Below, piece by piece: positions 7,454 through 16,331 of a stretch of 56,782 nt of DNA (the stretch's first letter is position 1; each line of letters opens with the position of its first letter). The notes beneath the pieces were generated by a model. It saw only the letters and a list, made by a program, of their open reading frames with translations. It did no database searches and was not told where the DNA came from. Origin of the DNA: Microtetraspora sp. NBRC 16547 (GTDB lineage: Bacteria; Actinomycetota; Actinomycetes; Streptosporangiales; Streptosporangiaceae); NCBI RefSeq assembly GCF_030268965.1, contig NZ_BSSE01000040.1, forward strand, positions 1-56,782, read 5' to 3'. A program made the position numbers and the translations under genes.

Positions 7454-8450
7454 GCGTCGTCCGTCCGGCTCTCGCGCCGGGGACGAACATCGTCCGCGCC
7501 TGGTCCCGGTACGCCTCGACGGCGTCGCGGGTGTCCTCGGCGATGAGGTCGGCGTTGATCGCGGCGCCGGCCGTCAGGCCCGCGGCGGCGGACGCGATCA
7601 CCTGAGTCTGTACGTCGGCCACGTTGCCCGCCACCCACACGCCGGGGGCGGCGGTGGCCCCGGTCGGGTCGGCGGGGACCCGGGTGCCGATGACGTGGCC
7701 GCCGATCTCCACCTCGACCGTTTCCAGCCCGAGCGACTCCAGCACGTCGGCGCGGGCGGACAGCCGCGACGCGACCACCACCGCGTCGAGCGCGACCACC
7801 TCGCCCGAGGCCAGCCGTACGCCGGTGAGCGTGTCGCCGGCCGTCTCCACCCCCGCGACCGGGCCGTCCATGACGACGATCCCGCGCGCCGCCAGCCGCT
7901 CGGCCCGCTCCGCGTCCGGCGGCGGGGTGTGGTGCAGCAGGACCAGCACGTCCGGGCTCCACTGCCGCCACAGCTCCGCCTGGTGCCAGGCCAGCGGCCC
8001 GGTCGCCAGGACGCCGACGCGCCGGTCGCGGACCTCCCATCCGTGGCAGTACGGGCAGTGCAACACGTCACGACCCCAGCGCTCGGCCAGCCCCGGCACG
8101 TCCGGCAGCTCGTCCACGAGGCCGGTGGTCACCAGGAGCCGCCGCGCCCGCACGTGGCGCGCGTCGTCCAGCGTCACCAGGAAGCCGTCGCCGTCCTTCG
8201 CGGCGGCCGCGGCCCGCCCGCTGACGATCTGCCCGCCGTACCGGGTCACCTCGTCCCGCCCGGCCGCCGCCAGCTCGGCGGGCGGCGTGCCCTCCCGGCC
8301 CAGGTAGTTGTGCACGTGGCCGGCGGGCGCGTTGCGCGGCCGTCCCTCGTCGACCACCAGCACCGATCGCCGCGCCCGGGCCAGCGTCAGGGCGCCGCTG
8401 AGCCCGGCTGCGCCGCCGCCCACCACGACCACGTCGTACGTCTCGTCCAC
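7422..8450 (-). CDS. Thioredoxin-reductase-like NAD(P)/FAD flavoprotein
   Basis: 342 residues. N-terminal FAD Rossmann motif DVVVVGGGAAGLSGALTLAR, redox-active type CPYCHGWE (CxxC, as in TrxR-like proteins with CPYCHG instead of CATCDG), NAD(P) segment around RRVGVLATGPLAWHQAE, and C-terminal GVWVAGNVAD for the FAD ribityl contact. Start is GTG 8450 with AGGAG upstream; longer open frame is antisense to the neighbour. It is divergent from an XRE-cupin gene 72 bp away, which probably controls it. Such proteins reduce small disulfides or quinone-like substrates; exact partner unknown. Confidence 0.85.
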   Translation of the reverse strand: MDETYDVVVVGGGAAGLSGALTLARARRSVLVVDEGRPRNAPAGHVHNYLGREGTPPAELAAAGRDEVTRYGGQIVSGRAAAAAKDGDGFLVTLDDARHVRARRLLVTTGLVDELPDVPGLAERWGRDVLHCPYCHGWEVRDRRVGVLATGPLAWHQAELWRQWSPDVLVLLHHTPPPDAERAERLAARGIVVMDGPVAGVETAGDTLTGVRLASGEVVALDAVVVASRLSARADVLESLGLETVEVEIGGHVIGTRVPADPTGATAAPGVWVAGNVADVQTQVIASAAAGLTAGAAINADLIAEDTRDAVEAYRDQARTMFVPGARAGRTTPTPAPGSRPG

Positions 8451-8510
8451 CGTGGGACTCCTCTCGCTCGTGGGCGCAACGGTGCTCTCCCGCCTGCTGG
8501 GGCGACAAGT

Positions 8511-8529
8511 TATCTTGCCGATATGGCAA
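8511..8529 (+). promoter_or_regulatory. Palindrome and -10-like box at the XRE-cupin start
   Basis: TATCTT at 8511-8516 lies six bases before the ATG, so transcription may begin at or next to the start codon (leaderless mRNA). TTGCC-GATAT-GGCAA (8515-8529) is a perfect 5+5 palindrome across the ATG, a likely autoregulatory operator; CAAG-TTAT-CTTG lies just upstream. Confidence 0.45.
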
Positions 8530-9128
8530 ACAACGACGACGCCGCGGTCCTGGCCGCCGTAGGCCCGCGGCTGCGCGCGCTGCGCAAGGAGCGCGGGATC
8601 ACCCTGACCCAGCTCGCGGAGGCCACCGAGATCTCGGCCAGCACCCTGTCCCGGCTCGAGTCCGGCGAGCGCAGACCCAACCTGGAGCTGCTGCTGCCGC
8701 TCGCGCGCGCCTACCAGGTGCCGCTCGACGAGCTCGTCGGCGCGCCGCAGGTCGGTGACCCGCGGGTGCGGTTGAAGCCGATCAAGCAGTGGGACTCGAC
8801 GATCATGCCGCTGACCCAGCACGCCGGCGGGCCGCAGGCGTTCAAGATGATCATCGACGCCACCCGCAGCACGCCCGACCCGCGTACGCACGAGGGCTAC
8901 GAGTGGCTGTACGTGCTGAGCGGGAAGCTGCGGCTGGTGCTCGCCGATCACGACATCGTGCTCAAAACGGGGGAGGCCGCGGAGTTCGACACCCGGCTGC
9001 CGCACTGGTTCGGCAGCACAGGGGAGGCGCCGGTGGAGGTCCTCAGCCTGTTCGGGCCGCAGGGCGAACGCATGCACGTCCGCGCGAAACCGCGCGGCGT
9101 GTCGTCCGGCGACACCGGCCCGGACTGA
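8523..9128 (+). CDS. XRE-family regulator with C-terminal cupin
   Basis: 201 residues. Helix-turn-helix at about 11-65 (LRALRKERGITLTQLAEATE, SASTLSRLESGERRPNLE) and a cupin_2 domain at about 105-185 (THEGYEWLYVLSGKLRLVL, PHWFGSTGEAPVEVLSLFGP). This architecture senses a small molecule in the cupin and represses a nearby metabolic gene. Start ATG 8523 lacks a ribosome site and sits right after a -10-like box, which suggests leaderless translation. It is divergent from the flavoprotein gene. Confidence 0.9.
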   Translation: MANNDDAAVLAAVGPRLRALRKERGITLTQLAEATEISASTLSRLESGERRPNLELLLPLARAYQVPLDELVGAPQVGDPRVRLKPIKQWDSTIMPLTQHAGGPQAFKMIIDATRSTPDPRTHEGYEWLYVLSGKLRLVLADHDIVLKTGEAAEFDTRLPHWFGSTGEAPVEVLSLFGPQGERMHVRAKPRGVSSGDTGPD

Positions 9129-9383
9129 GGCCCGGCCCCAGCGGACGGCTCCTGCTCGCCAGACGCCGCTGACCAGGCTCTCCCGGTACGGCTACCGCAC
9201 TGACCCGGGGTCTCCGGAAGCGGCGCTCGTACCGGCTCAGAGTAGGCCCCCGCGAGGCCGGAGAAACAGAACCGTCGTGGTTTTCGATGCTGAGAGTCGT
9301 AAAGCCTCACGGCTCTTGGGGATGTGATCCGTGATCGCCAACATTCCTCCTCACATGCATGCCGAACCACCCAGGAGATATCA

Positions 9384-11246
9384 ATGGGGACAGGAAATTC
9401 GCGGCACAAGCTGGCGGCACTGGCCGCCTGCGCGCTGAGCGGATCCCTGCTGGCCGGTACGGCCCTCGCCGCCGGACCAGCCGCGTCGGCGGCGTCGGCC
9501 TCCGCCGCGTCGCAAGAGACCACACTGCGGGTGAAGATGTCGGGCTCGGGCGTCGACACGCTGAACCCGTTCCTCGCCTTCTTCGACGGCGCCTACGACG
9601 TCTTCGCCGCGATCTACCCGACGCTGAACTCGCTGGACGAGACCGGCAAGCCGGGCCCGTACCTGGCGGATTCGTGGACGCAGTCGGACGACAAGCTCAC
9701 CTGGACGTTCAAGATCCGGGACGGCTTGAAGTGGAGCGACGGCACGCCGCTCACGGCTGAGGACGCCGCCTGGACGCTGAACCTGATCACGACCGACGCG
9801 GTCGCGGGCACAGCCAACGGTTCGCTGGTCAGCAACTTCGAATCGGTCACCGCGCCCGACGCGACGACCCTGGTCATCAAGACCAAGGAGCCGCAGGCCA
9901 ACGTCACCTACGTGAGCGTCCCGCGCAGCGGCATCCCGATCGTGCCGAAGCACATCTGGGAGTCGCAGGCCGAGCACCTCAAGGACTACAAGAACGACAC
10001 CTTCCCGGTCGTCGGCTACGGCCCGTGGACGCTCACGGACTACAAGCCCGAGCAGTACGCGAAGTTCGACGCCAACAAGGACTTCATCCTCGGCAAGCCC
10101 GGCTTCGACCACATGGTCCAGCAGAGCTTCAAGTCGGTGGACGCCGCGGTCGCCGCGCTGCGCAGCGGCCAGCTCGACTACATCAACGGCGTCAACCCGA
10201 CCCAGTTCAAGGCGCTCCAGGCGGACAAGAGCCTGCTGACCATCCAGGAGGTCGGCAACGGCTGGACCGGCCTGGAGATCAATTACAACGCCCGCACCCG
10301 CACCGGCAAGAAGATCGGCACCGGCCACCCGGCGCTGGGCGACCCGGTGCTGCGCCACGCGATCGCGCTCGCCACCGACAGGCAGACGCTGGTCAACAAG
10401 GTGCGCGACGGCCTGGCCGTGGTCGGCGCCGGCTACCTGCCCCCGGCCTGGCCGCAGTGGGTCTGGAAGCCGGCCCCCGGCGAGGAGACGCCGTTCGACC
10501 TCGACCAGGCGAACAAGATCCTCGACGACGCCGGCTACACCAAGGGCGGCGACGGCGTCCGCGTCGACCCCAAGAGCGGCAAGCCGCTGGAGCTGCGCCT
10601 CGGCATCCACTCCGACGACACGGACGACGCGGGCATCTCCAACTACCTCAAGGGCTGGCTGGAGACGATCGGTGTCAAGCTCAAGATCCAGACCCTGAGC
10701 ATGAGCGCGCTCAACAGCGACCTGGCCAAGGGCGACTGGGACCTGCTGATGGACGGCTGGACCACGGGTCCCGACCCGACCTTCCTGCTCGGCATCCAGA
10801 CCTGCGCCGCGCTTCCCAAGGACGACGGCACCGCGGGCAACACCGACTCGTTCTTCTGCGACAAGGACTACGACGAGCTGTTCAAGAAGCAGCTCACCAC
10901 GTTCGATTTGGACGAGCGGGCCAAGACCGTCGGTGAGATGCAGAGCATCCTCTACAAGGCCGACGTCAACCAGATGCACTTCAACGCCAACCACCTCGAT
11001 GTGGTCCGTACCGACACCGTGACCGGGGTGATCATCGGACAGCCGGACGCGCAGGGCATGTACCCGGCGCAGAGCTACGCGTTCTGGGGCTACCTCAAGG
11101 CCACGCCGGCCACCGCCAAGGTGACCGCGGCCAAGGAGGAGAGCGGCGGCAGCGCGCTGTGGATCGGCGGCGCCGTCCTGCTCGTCGTCCTCGTCGGCGG
11201 CGGGATCGCGCTCAAGCGCCGCTCAGGCGCGGACGACCGTGAGTAG
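9384..11246 (+). CDS. ABC peptide-type substrate-binding protein with C-terminal membrane anchor
   Basis: 620 residues, SBP_bac_5 (DppA/OppA) family: TLRVKMSGSGVDTLNPF, LADSWTQSDDKLTWTFKIRD, YGPWTLTDY. Start ATG 9384 follows AGGAG by 6 bases. The signal peptide ends in an Ala-rich AxA-type site with no lipobox Cys. Instead a C-terminal helix (ALWIGGAVLLVVLVGGGIAL) and KRR stop-transfer anchor the protein, unlike the usual lipoprotein form. The stop overlaps the next permease start by 8 bp. First gene of a seven-gene operon; ligand probably peptide, nickel chelate or similar. Confidence 0.9.
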   Translation: MGTGNSRHKLAALAACALSGSLLAGTALAAGPAASAASASAASQETTLRVKMSGSGVDTLNPFLAFFDGAYDVFAAIYPTLNSLDETGKPGPYLADSWTQSDDKLTWTFKIRDGLKWSDGTPLTAEDAAWTLNLITTDAVAGTANGSLVSNFESVTAPDATTLVIKTKEPQANVTYVSVPRSGIPIVPKHIWESQAEHLKDYKNDTFPVVGYGPWTLTDYKPEQYAKFDANKDFILGKPGFDHMVQQSFKSVDAAVAALRSGQLDYINGVNPTQFKALQADKSLLTIQEVGNGWTGLEINYNARTRTGKKIGTGHPALGDPVLRHAIALATDRQTLVNKVRDGLAVVGAGYLPPAWPQWVWKPAPGEETPFDLDQANKILDDAGYTKGGDGVRVDPKSGKPLELRLGIHSDDTDDAGISNYLKGWLETIGVKLKIQTLSMSALNSDLAKGDWDLLMDGWTTGPDPTFLLGIQTCAALPKDDGTAGNTDSFFCDKDYDELFKKQLTTFDLDERAKTVGEMQSILYKADVNQMHFNANHLDVVRTDTVTGVIIGQPDAQGMYPAQSYAFWGYLKATPATAKVTAAKEESGGSALWIGGAVLLVVLVGGGIALKRRSGADDRE

Positions 11247-12279
11247 TCTCACCGCCGCGGGCCTCGCCAAGGCCAAGGGGCAGGGGGTCAAGCGATCCGA
11301 CCTCCTGCCCTACCTCGGCTCCAAGTTGGCCGCGGCCCTGGTCAGCTTCATGGTCACGCTGGTCATCGGCTTCGTCCTCTTCAGCCTGATGCCGGCCGAC
11401 CCGGTCCGCACCCTGACCAGGGGCCGCCCCACGAGCGAGGCGCAGCTCGTCCAGATACGCCTCCAGCTCGGCCTGGACGACCCGATCTGGCAGCGGTTCC
11501 TCACCTTCGTCGGCAACACGCTCAAGGGTGAACTCGGCTACTCCTGGCAGTTCCAGCAGTCCGTCTCGTCACTGGTGCTCGACCGGCTCGGGCCGACCCT
11601 GCTCCTCACGGGCACGGCCACGGTCCTGTCGATCGCGCTGGGCCTGTGGCTGGGCATCCGCAGCGGCTGGCGGCACGGCAGCCTGTTCGACCGGATCGCC
11701 TCCGGCACCTCTCTCATGCTGTGGTCGGTGCCGACGTTCTGGCTCGGCATGATCCTGCTGGTCGCCTTCAGCGTGGGCATCGGCCCGATCCCGAGCCTGC
11801 TGCCCGCGGGCGGCATGAGCGACCCCTCGCTGCCGCAGGAGGGCTGGGCCCACGTCGTCGACGTGGCCAAGCACCTGGTGCTGCCCTCCCTGACCATGGT
11901 GCTGGTGGTCTTCGCCCAGTACGTCACGGTGATGCGCACCTCGATCATCGACGAGATGGGCAGCCCGTACCTGCTGACCGCCAGGGCCAAGGGCCTCACC
12001 GACGACGCCGTACGGCGCCGCCACGCGGTGCCGAACGCGCTGCTGCCCTCGGTCACGATGATCTTCATGCACCTCGGCATCCTGGTCAGCGGCGCGATCA
12101 CGGTCGAGTCCGTCTACTCCTGGCCCGGACTCGGCTACCTGACCTACGAGGCGCTCAGGATCCCCGACCTGCCCCTGCTTCAGGGCACCTTCATCGTCTT
12201 CAGCGCGAGTGTGATCATCATGAACCTCCTGGCGGACGTGGTCTACCGCTTCCTCGACCCGAGAGTGCGGGCCCAATGA
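11239..12279 (+). CDS. ABC transporter permease, DppB/NikB type
   Basis: 346 residues, six membrane helices. The first is LAAALVSFMVTLVIGFVLFS, followed by the large periplasmic loop (DPVRTLTRGRPTSEAQL) typical of the B-type permease. The EAA coupling loop is in YLLTARAKGLTDDAVRRRHA. Translationally coupled to the binding protein by overlap. Its TGA is shared with the ATG of the small His-rich ORF (ATGA at 12276-12279). Confidence 0.92.
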   Translation: MSSLTAAGLAKAKGQGVKRSDLLPYLGSKLAAALVSFMVTLVIGFVLFSLMPADPVRTLTRGRPTSEAQLVQIRLQLGLDDPIWQRFLTFVGNTLKGELGYSWQFQQSVSSLVLDRLGPTLLLTGTATVLSIALGLWLGIRSGWRHGSLFDRIASGTSLMLWSVPTFWLGMILLVAFSVGIGPIPSLLPAGGMSDPSLPQEGWAHVVDVAKHLVLPSLTMVLVVFAQYVTVMRTSIIDEMGSPYLLTARAKGLTDDAVRRRHAVPNALLPSVTMIFMHLGILVSGAITVESVYSWPGLGYLTYEALRIPDLPLLQGTFIVFSASVIIMNLLADVVYRFLDPRVRAQ

Positions 12280-12392
12280 GACGCGTTCACCAGGGCTTTC
12301 ACCAGGGCCCTCACCAGGACACTCATCAGGACACTCATCAGGACACTCATCAGGACACTCAGCGAGGTCTTCACCGGGGTGGTGGCCGATGA
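12276..12392 (+). CDS. 38-residue histidine-stripe small ORF between two permease genes
   Basis: ATG 12276 overlaps the DppB stop (ATGA), and its TGA (12390-12392) overlaps the DppC ATG (ATGA), so it is coupled on both sides. After MRRV the peptide has HQGF, HQGP, then four HQDT units and a Gly/Arg tail. Seven His lie at 5, 9, 13, 17, 21, 25 and 33, a strict four-residue spacing for six of them, which on a helix would make one metal-binding face. DNA between 12315 and 12362 is a 12-bp tandem repeat (CAGGACACTCAT), so replication slippage built it. It could bind Ni, Co or Zn for the transporter, or be just a translated spacer that keeps ribosomes moving to DppC. Confidence 0.55.
   Translation: MRRVHQGFHQGPHQDTHQDTHQDTHQDTQRGLHRGGGR
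12315..12362. repeat. 12-bp tandem repeat (four copies) inside the small ORF
   Basis: CAGGACACTCAT occurs at 12315, 12327 and 12339, with a fourth copy ending CAG at 12351-12362; looser copies (TTCACCAGGGC) precede it. The 12-bp unit preserves the frame, giving HQDT each time. Confidence 0.9.
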
Positions 12393-13288
12393 GCGCCGCC
12401 ACGAACGCCCCGGCCGCGCTCGACGTCCCGCGCCACCACGCGTTCAGCCGGTTCTGCCGCGCCTTCGCCAAGCGCCCGGCCGGCCTGGCCGGGCTCGGCC
12501 TGCTCGTCGCGTTCGGCGTGCTCGCCCTGGTCGCGCCGCTGTTCATCGGCGACGACCAGCTCAACGTCATCAAGGTGGACGGCCCGCAGCTGTCGCCGCC
12601 CGTCGACGGCTACCCGCTCGGCACCGACCAGGCGGGCCGCTCGGTCCTGCTGCTGGTCATCTGGGGTTCGCGCGAGTCGCTCAGCATCGGCCTCATCGCG
12701 ACCGCGCTCACCGTGGTCCTCGGCAGCGCGGTCGGCCTGCTGGCCGGGCACTACCAGGGCTGGATCGGCAAGATCCTCATGCACGTGACCGACTGGTTCA
12801 TCGCCCTGCCGAGCCTGCCGCTGGCCATCTCGCTCTCGGCCGTGCTCGGCCAGGGCGCGGCGTCGATCACGATCGCCATCGCGGTCACCTCGTGGACCGC
12901 GACCGCCCGTCTCGTCCGCGCCCAGACGCTCGCCGTCGAGGCGAGGCCGTTCATCGAACGGGCGAAGGTGCTGGGCGCGGGCAACACGCAGATCATGATC
13001 AGGCACGTGCTGCCCAACGTCATGCCGCTGATCCTCGTCTCCAGCACGCTCACCGTCGCCTCGGCGATCCTGTCGGAGGCCACGCTGACCTTCCTCGGCC
13101 TCGGCGACCCGACCAGCGTGACCTGGGGATCGATGCTCCAGGCGGCGTTCCTGGGTGGCGCGGTGACGGCGGGCGCGTGGTGGTACCTCATGCCGCCGGG
13201 CATCGCGATCCTCATCGTCGTGCTCGGCTTCACGCTCGTCGGCCGCGCCGTCGAGCACGTGCTCAACCCGAGGATGGTGGGCCGATGA
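12389..13288 (+). CDS. ABC transporter permease, DppC/NikC type
   Basis: 299 residues. A first helix GLAGLGLLVAFGVLALVAPL, then LGTDQAGRSVLLLVIWGSRES (the conserved G-T-D-x-x-G-R-D-like motif of C-type permeases), and the EAA loop VEARPFIERAKVLGAGNTQIM. Start ATG 12389 is shared with the stop of the small ORF; its stop overlaps the next ATG by four bases. It forms the heterodimeric channel with the preceding permease. Confidence 0.92.
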   Translation: MSAATNAPAALDVPRHHAFSRFCRAFAKRPAGLAGLGLLVAFGVLALVAPLFIGDDQLNVIKVDGPQLSPPVDGYPLGTDQAGRSVLLLVIWGSRESLSIGLIATALTVVLGSAVGLLAGHYQGWIGKILMHVTDWFIALPSLPLAISLSAVLGQGAASITIAIAVTSWTATARLVRAQTLAVEARPFIERAKVLGAGNTQIMIRHVLPNVMPLILVSSTLTVASAILSEATLTFLGLGDPTSVTWGSMLQAAFLGGAVTAGAWWYLMPPGIAILIVVLGFTLVGRAVEHVLNPRMVGR

Positions 13289-14316
13289 CGGCGACGGATC
13301 GGAGTCAGGCGACGGAGGAGCGGGCCGGAGTCCCCATGCTCGACGTCCGCGACCTGCGGGTGAGCTACCGAGGCGGCGAGCGGGCCATGCCCGCCGTACG
13401 CGGGGTGAGCTTCACCCTCGACCGGGGCCAGACCCTCGGGATCGCGGGGGAGTCGGGATCGGGCAAGTCGACGATGGCGCTCAGCCTGCTGCGGCTGCTG
13501 CCGTCCTCCGCCGAGGTGAGCGGGCAGGTTCTGTTCGAGGGCGAGGACCTGCTGACCGCCAAGTGGGCGCGGCTGCGCGCGGTGCGCTGGTCGGCCGCCT
13601 CCGTGGTGTTCCAGGGTGCGATGAGCGCGCTCAACCCCGTGCGCACGATCGGCGAGCAGATCTGCGAGCCCATCCTGCTGCACGACAAGATCGGTCAGAA
13701 GGCGGCGCGTGCGCGGGCCGCCGAGCTGCTCGACAGTGTCGGCGTGCCGTCGCGGCGGCTCGGCTCCTACCCGCACGAGTTCTCCGGCGGCCAGCGCCAG
13801 CGCATCATGATCGCGATGGCGCTGGCCTGCCGGCCCGATCTGATCATCGCCGACGAGCCGACCACCGCGCTCGACGTCATGGTCCAGGCGCAGGTGCTGA
13901 ACCTGCTCGGCGAGCTGGTACGCGAGTCGGGCATCGGCGTCATCATGATCAGCCACGACCTGTCGGTGCTGTCGCACATGTGCGAGCGGCTGGCCGTCAT
14001 GTACGCGGGGCAGATCGCCGAGATCGGCCCGTCCAAGCAGCTCATCTCCGAGCCCCGGCACCCGTACACGCGGGCGCTCGGCCGGGCCTTCCCGACGATC
14101 GGCGACCCGGCCTCGCGGCTCGCGCCCGCCGGGCTGCCCGGCGATCCGCCCACGCCGTCCGAGCTGGCCAAGCTGGACGAGAGCAGGGGCTGCGCCTTCG
14201 AGCCGCGCTGCCCCGAGGCCGTGGACGCCTGCCGTACCGAGACCGTGGAGCTGTGGCCGAGCGGCCCCGGGCGCGAGGCCGCGTGCCTGCGCGTGCTGGA
14301 AGGGAGCGGCGCGTGA
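13285..14316 (+). CDS. ABC transporter ATPase, DppD type
   Basis: 343 residues. Walker A GESGSGKST, Q-loop VVFQGAMSALNPV, signature SGGQRQR, Walker B LIIADEPTTALD, switch His MISHDLSVLSH. The C-terminal oligopeptide-transporter extension has a four-Cys-like cluster (CAFEPRCPEAVDACRTE) that in DppD binds a 4Fe-4S or structural metal. ATGA coupling on the 5' side, GTGA on the 3' side. Confidence 0.93.
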   Translation: MTATDRSQATEERAGVPMLDVRDLRVSYRGGERAMPAVRGVSFTLDRGQTLGIAGESGSGKSTMALSLLRLLPSSAEVSGQVLFEGEDLLTAKWARLRAVRWSAASVVFQGAMSALNPVRTIGEQICEPILLHDKIGQKAARARAAELLDSVGVPSRRLGSYPHEFSGGQRQRIMIAMALACRPDLIIADEPTTALDVMVQAQVLNLLGELVRESGIGVIMISHDLSVLSHMCERLAVMYAGQIAEIGPSKQLISEPRHPYTRALGRAFPTIGDPASRLAPAGLPGDPPTPSELAKLDESRGCAFEPRCPEAVDACRTETVELWPSGPGREAACLRVLEGSGA

Positions 14317-15266
14317 AGCCCGTGCTGGAAGTTCGCGACCTGATGGTCACCTACCCGGCGCGGCGAGGGGCCCCGCCCGCGCGCGCCGTCGACGGAGTGA
14401 ACCTGCAGGTACGGCAGGGCGAGATCGTCGCGCTCGTCGGCGAGTCGGGATGCGGCAAGTCCACGCTGGCCAGGGCCCTGGTCGGGCTGGTGAAGCCCAC
14501 CAGCGGACAGGTGCTGAGCGACGGCGAGCCCCTCGGCTACTCCGCCGCCGCGCTGAAGGCCTACCGCCGCCACACCCAGCTCGTGCTGCAGGACCCGGGC
14601 GGCGCGCTCAACCCCAGGCAGAACGTCTTCGACGCCGTCGCGGAAGGGCCCCGGCTGCACGGCCTGACCGATCAGCTCGGCGAGCGCGTGCACACCGCGC
14701 TGGCCAAGGCGGGGCTGCGGCCGCCCGAGCAGTTCGCGGGCCGGTTCCCGCACGAGATGTCCGGCGGGCAGCAGCAGCGCGTCGTCATCGCGGGCGCGCT
14801 CGCGCTCGAACCGTCGGTCATCGTCGCCGACGAGCCGGTGGCCTCGCTCGACGCCTCCGTCAGGGGCGAGATCCTCAAGCTGATCCTGGAGCTGCGCGAC
14901 TCGCTCGGCCTGTCCGCGCTGGTCGTCAGCCACGACCTCGGCCTAGCCTGGAACATTGCGGACCGCGTCGCCGTCATGTATCTCGGCAGGATTGTCGAGA
15001 CCGGGACGGTCGAGGAGGTCCTGCTGCGCCCCAAGCACCCGTACACGCGGGCCCTGCTGTCGGTGCTGCCGGACTCCGGCGAACCGCCCGTGCTGCTCAC
15101 CGGCGAGCCGCCGGACCCGACCTCCGTCCCCGGCGGCTGCCGCTTCCACCCCCGATGCCCGCTCAGGGCGGCCGAGAAGGACGCGCGATGCGACGGTGAG
15201 GACCTGCCGGTCCTGACCGGCGACCCGTCGGCGTCCAGCCTCGCCGCCTGCCACCTCGTCCAGTGA
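14313..15266 (+). CDS. ABC transporter ATPase, DppF type
   Basis: 317 residues from GTG 14313 (GTGA overlap). Walker [17 protein letters not shown] signature, Walker B VIVADEPVASLD, switch VVSHDLGL, and the C-terminal CRFHPRCPLR Cys cluster of the oligopeptide family. Pairs with the preceding ATPase to drive the importer. Confidence 0.93.
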   Translation: MKPVLEVRDLMVTYPARRGAPPARAVDGVNLQVRQGEIVALVGESGCGKSTLARALVGLVKPTSGQVLSDGEPLGYSAAALKAYRRHTQLVLQDPGGALNPRQNVFDAVAEGPRLHGLTDQLGERVHTALAKAGLRPPEQFAGRFPHEMSGGQQQRVVIAGALALEPSVIVADEPVASLDASVRGEILKLILELRDSLGLSALVVSHDLGLAWNIADRVAVMYLGRIVETGTVEEVLLRPKHPYTRALLSVLPDSGEPPVLLTGEPPDPTSVPGGCRFHPRCPLRAAEKDARCDGEDLPVLTGDPSASSLAACHLVQ

Positions 15267-15280
15267 AGGAGACTCTCTCT

Positions 15281-16213
15281 GTGACCGACTTCCTCCACCC
15301 GCCCGCCCTGCGACCCGGCGCCCGCGTCGCCGTCATCGCCGCCAGCAGCCCGCCCAACCAGGCCAACCTCGACCGCGGCCTGGCCGCCATGGAGGAGGTC
15401 GGCCTCAAGCCCGAGGTGTTCGCCTCCTCGCGGGTCGGCGGCACCGAGTACGACTACCTGGCGGGCGACGACGTCCTGCGGGCGAGCGACCTGACCAAGG
15501 CCCTCGGCGACCCGGCCTTCGACGCGGTCTTCTGCGCCGGCGGCGGGTACGGCATGCAGCGCACCCTGGAGCTGGTCGACTGGTCGAAGATCGACGCGAC
15601 CAAGCCGAAGGTCGTGGTGGGCTACTCCGACGTGACCGCGCTGCTGGAGGCGATCGCGGTCAAGCTCGGCTGGGTGTCGCTGTTCGGGCCCATGGTCGCC
15701 TGCGACGGCTTCTACCAGGGGCCGGGGGAGTACGACTTCGACGAGCTGATGAAGCTGCTCTTCCACCCGGAGACGGTGACCGAGCTGGTCTTCCCCGACG
15801 CGAGGACCGTCGTGCCCGGCATCGCGGAGGGCCACACGCTGGGCGGAACCGCCACGCTGCTGGCCGCCTCGCTCGGCACCGACACCTCGCTGCCCGCCCG
15901 AGGGGCGATCCTCTTCCTCGAGGACGTGGACGAGGAACTGTTCCGGATGGACCGCTACATCACCCAGCTCCGCCGGGCCACGTACAGCGACGGCGTCGCG
16001 GGGATCCTGCTCGGCACGTTCACCAACTGCGGCGAGCCGCGCGACGTGGAGCGCATGCTGGTGGAGCGGCTGAGCGATCTCGGGGTGCCGGTCCTCGCCG
16101 GGGCCGACATCGGGCACGGGATCTCGATGCAGACCTACCCCATCGGCGTCAAGGCCCAGCTCGACACCGAAGCCGGGAAGCTGCGCTTCCTGGAGCCGAT
16201 CCTCACCTCCTGA
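15281..16213 (+). CDS. LD-carboxypeptidase, peptidase S66 (LdcA/MccF type)
   Basis: 310 residues. Catalytic Ser116 in VVVGYSDVTAL, Glu214 in AILFLEDVDEE and His279 in LAGADIGHG complete the S66 triad. Start GTG 15281 is preferred (AAGGAGA nine bases upstream); an in-frame GTG at 15263 overlaps the previous stop. S66 enzymes trim murein tetrapeptides (LdcA) or cleave microcin-C-like conjugates (MccF). Being last in a peptide-importer operon fits processing of imported cell-wall peptides or self-immunity to a peptide antibiotic. Confidence 0.9.
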   Translation: MTDFLHPPALRPGARVAVIAASSPPNQANLDRGLAAMEEVGLKPEVFASSRVGGTEYDYLAGDDVLRASDLTKALGDPAFDAVFCAGGGYGMQRTLELVDWSKIDATKPKVVVGYSDVTALLEAIAVKLGWVSLFGPMVACDGFYQGPGEYDFDELMKLLFHPETVTELVFPDARTVVPGIAEGHTLGGTATLLAASLGTDTSLPARGAILFLEDVDEELFRMDRYITQLRRATYSDGVAGILLGTFTNCGEPRDVERMLVERLSDLGVPVLAGADIGHGISMQTYPIGVKAQLDTEAGKLRFLEPILTS

Positions 16214-16220
16214 GGGCCCT

Positions 16221-16251
16221 GATCGCCCCCGGTCACGGACCGTGGGCGATC
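16221..16251. terminator. Bidirectional hairpin between the importer operon and the ABC-F gene
   Basis: GATCGCCC and GGGCGATC form an 8-bp stem around a loop that itself contains CGGTC/GACCG. It lies between convergent genes. Confidence 0.55.
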
Positions 16252-16331
16252 GCGGCGCCGGTCCGCGGCACGGCACGTCGGGTGCCGCGACGCGGACCGG
16301 TGGCCCGCTGTCCCGGCGGTTCGGCGCGACC

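Noticed and set aside
9296-9306. AGTCGTAAAG half-site upstream of the binding-protein gene at 9384, similar to the TetR operator arm
   Set aside because: Only one arm and a mismatch at the first base; no opposing ACGACA arm. Not enough to add this operon to the proposed regulon.
12379-14316. 645-codon frame joining DppC-antiphase sequence to the DppD ATPase
   Set aside because: Only the part from 13285 is protein-like; the first 300 codons are dppC read out of frame.
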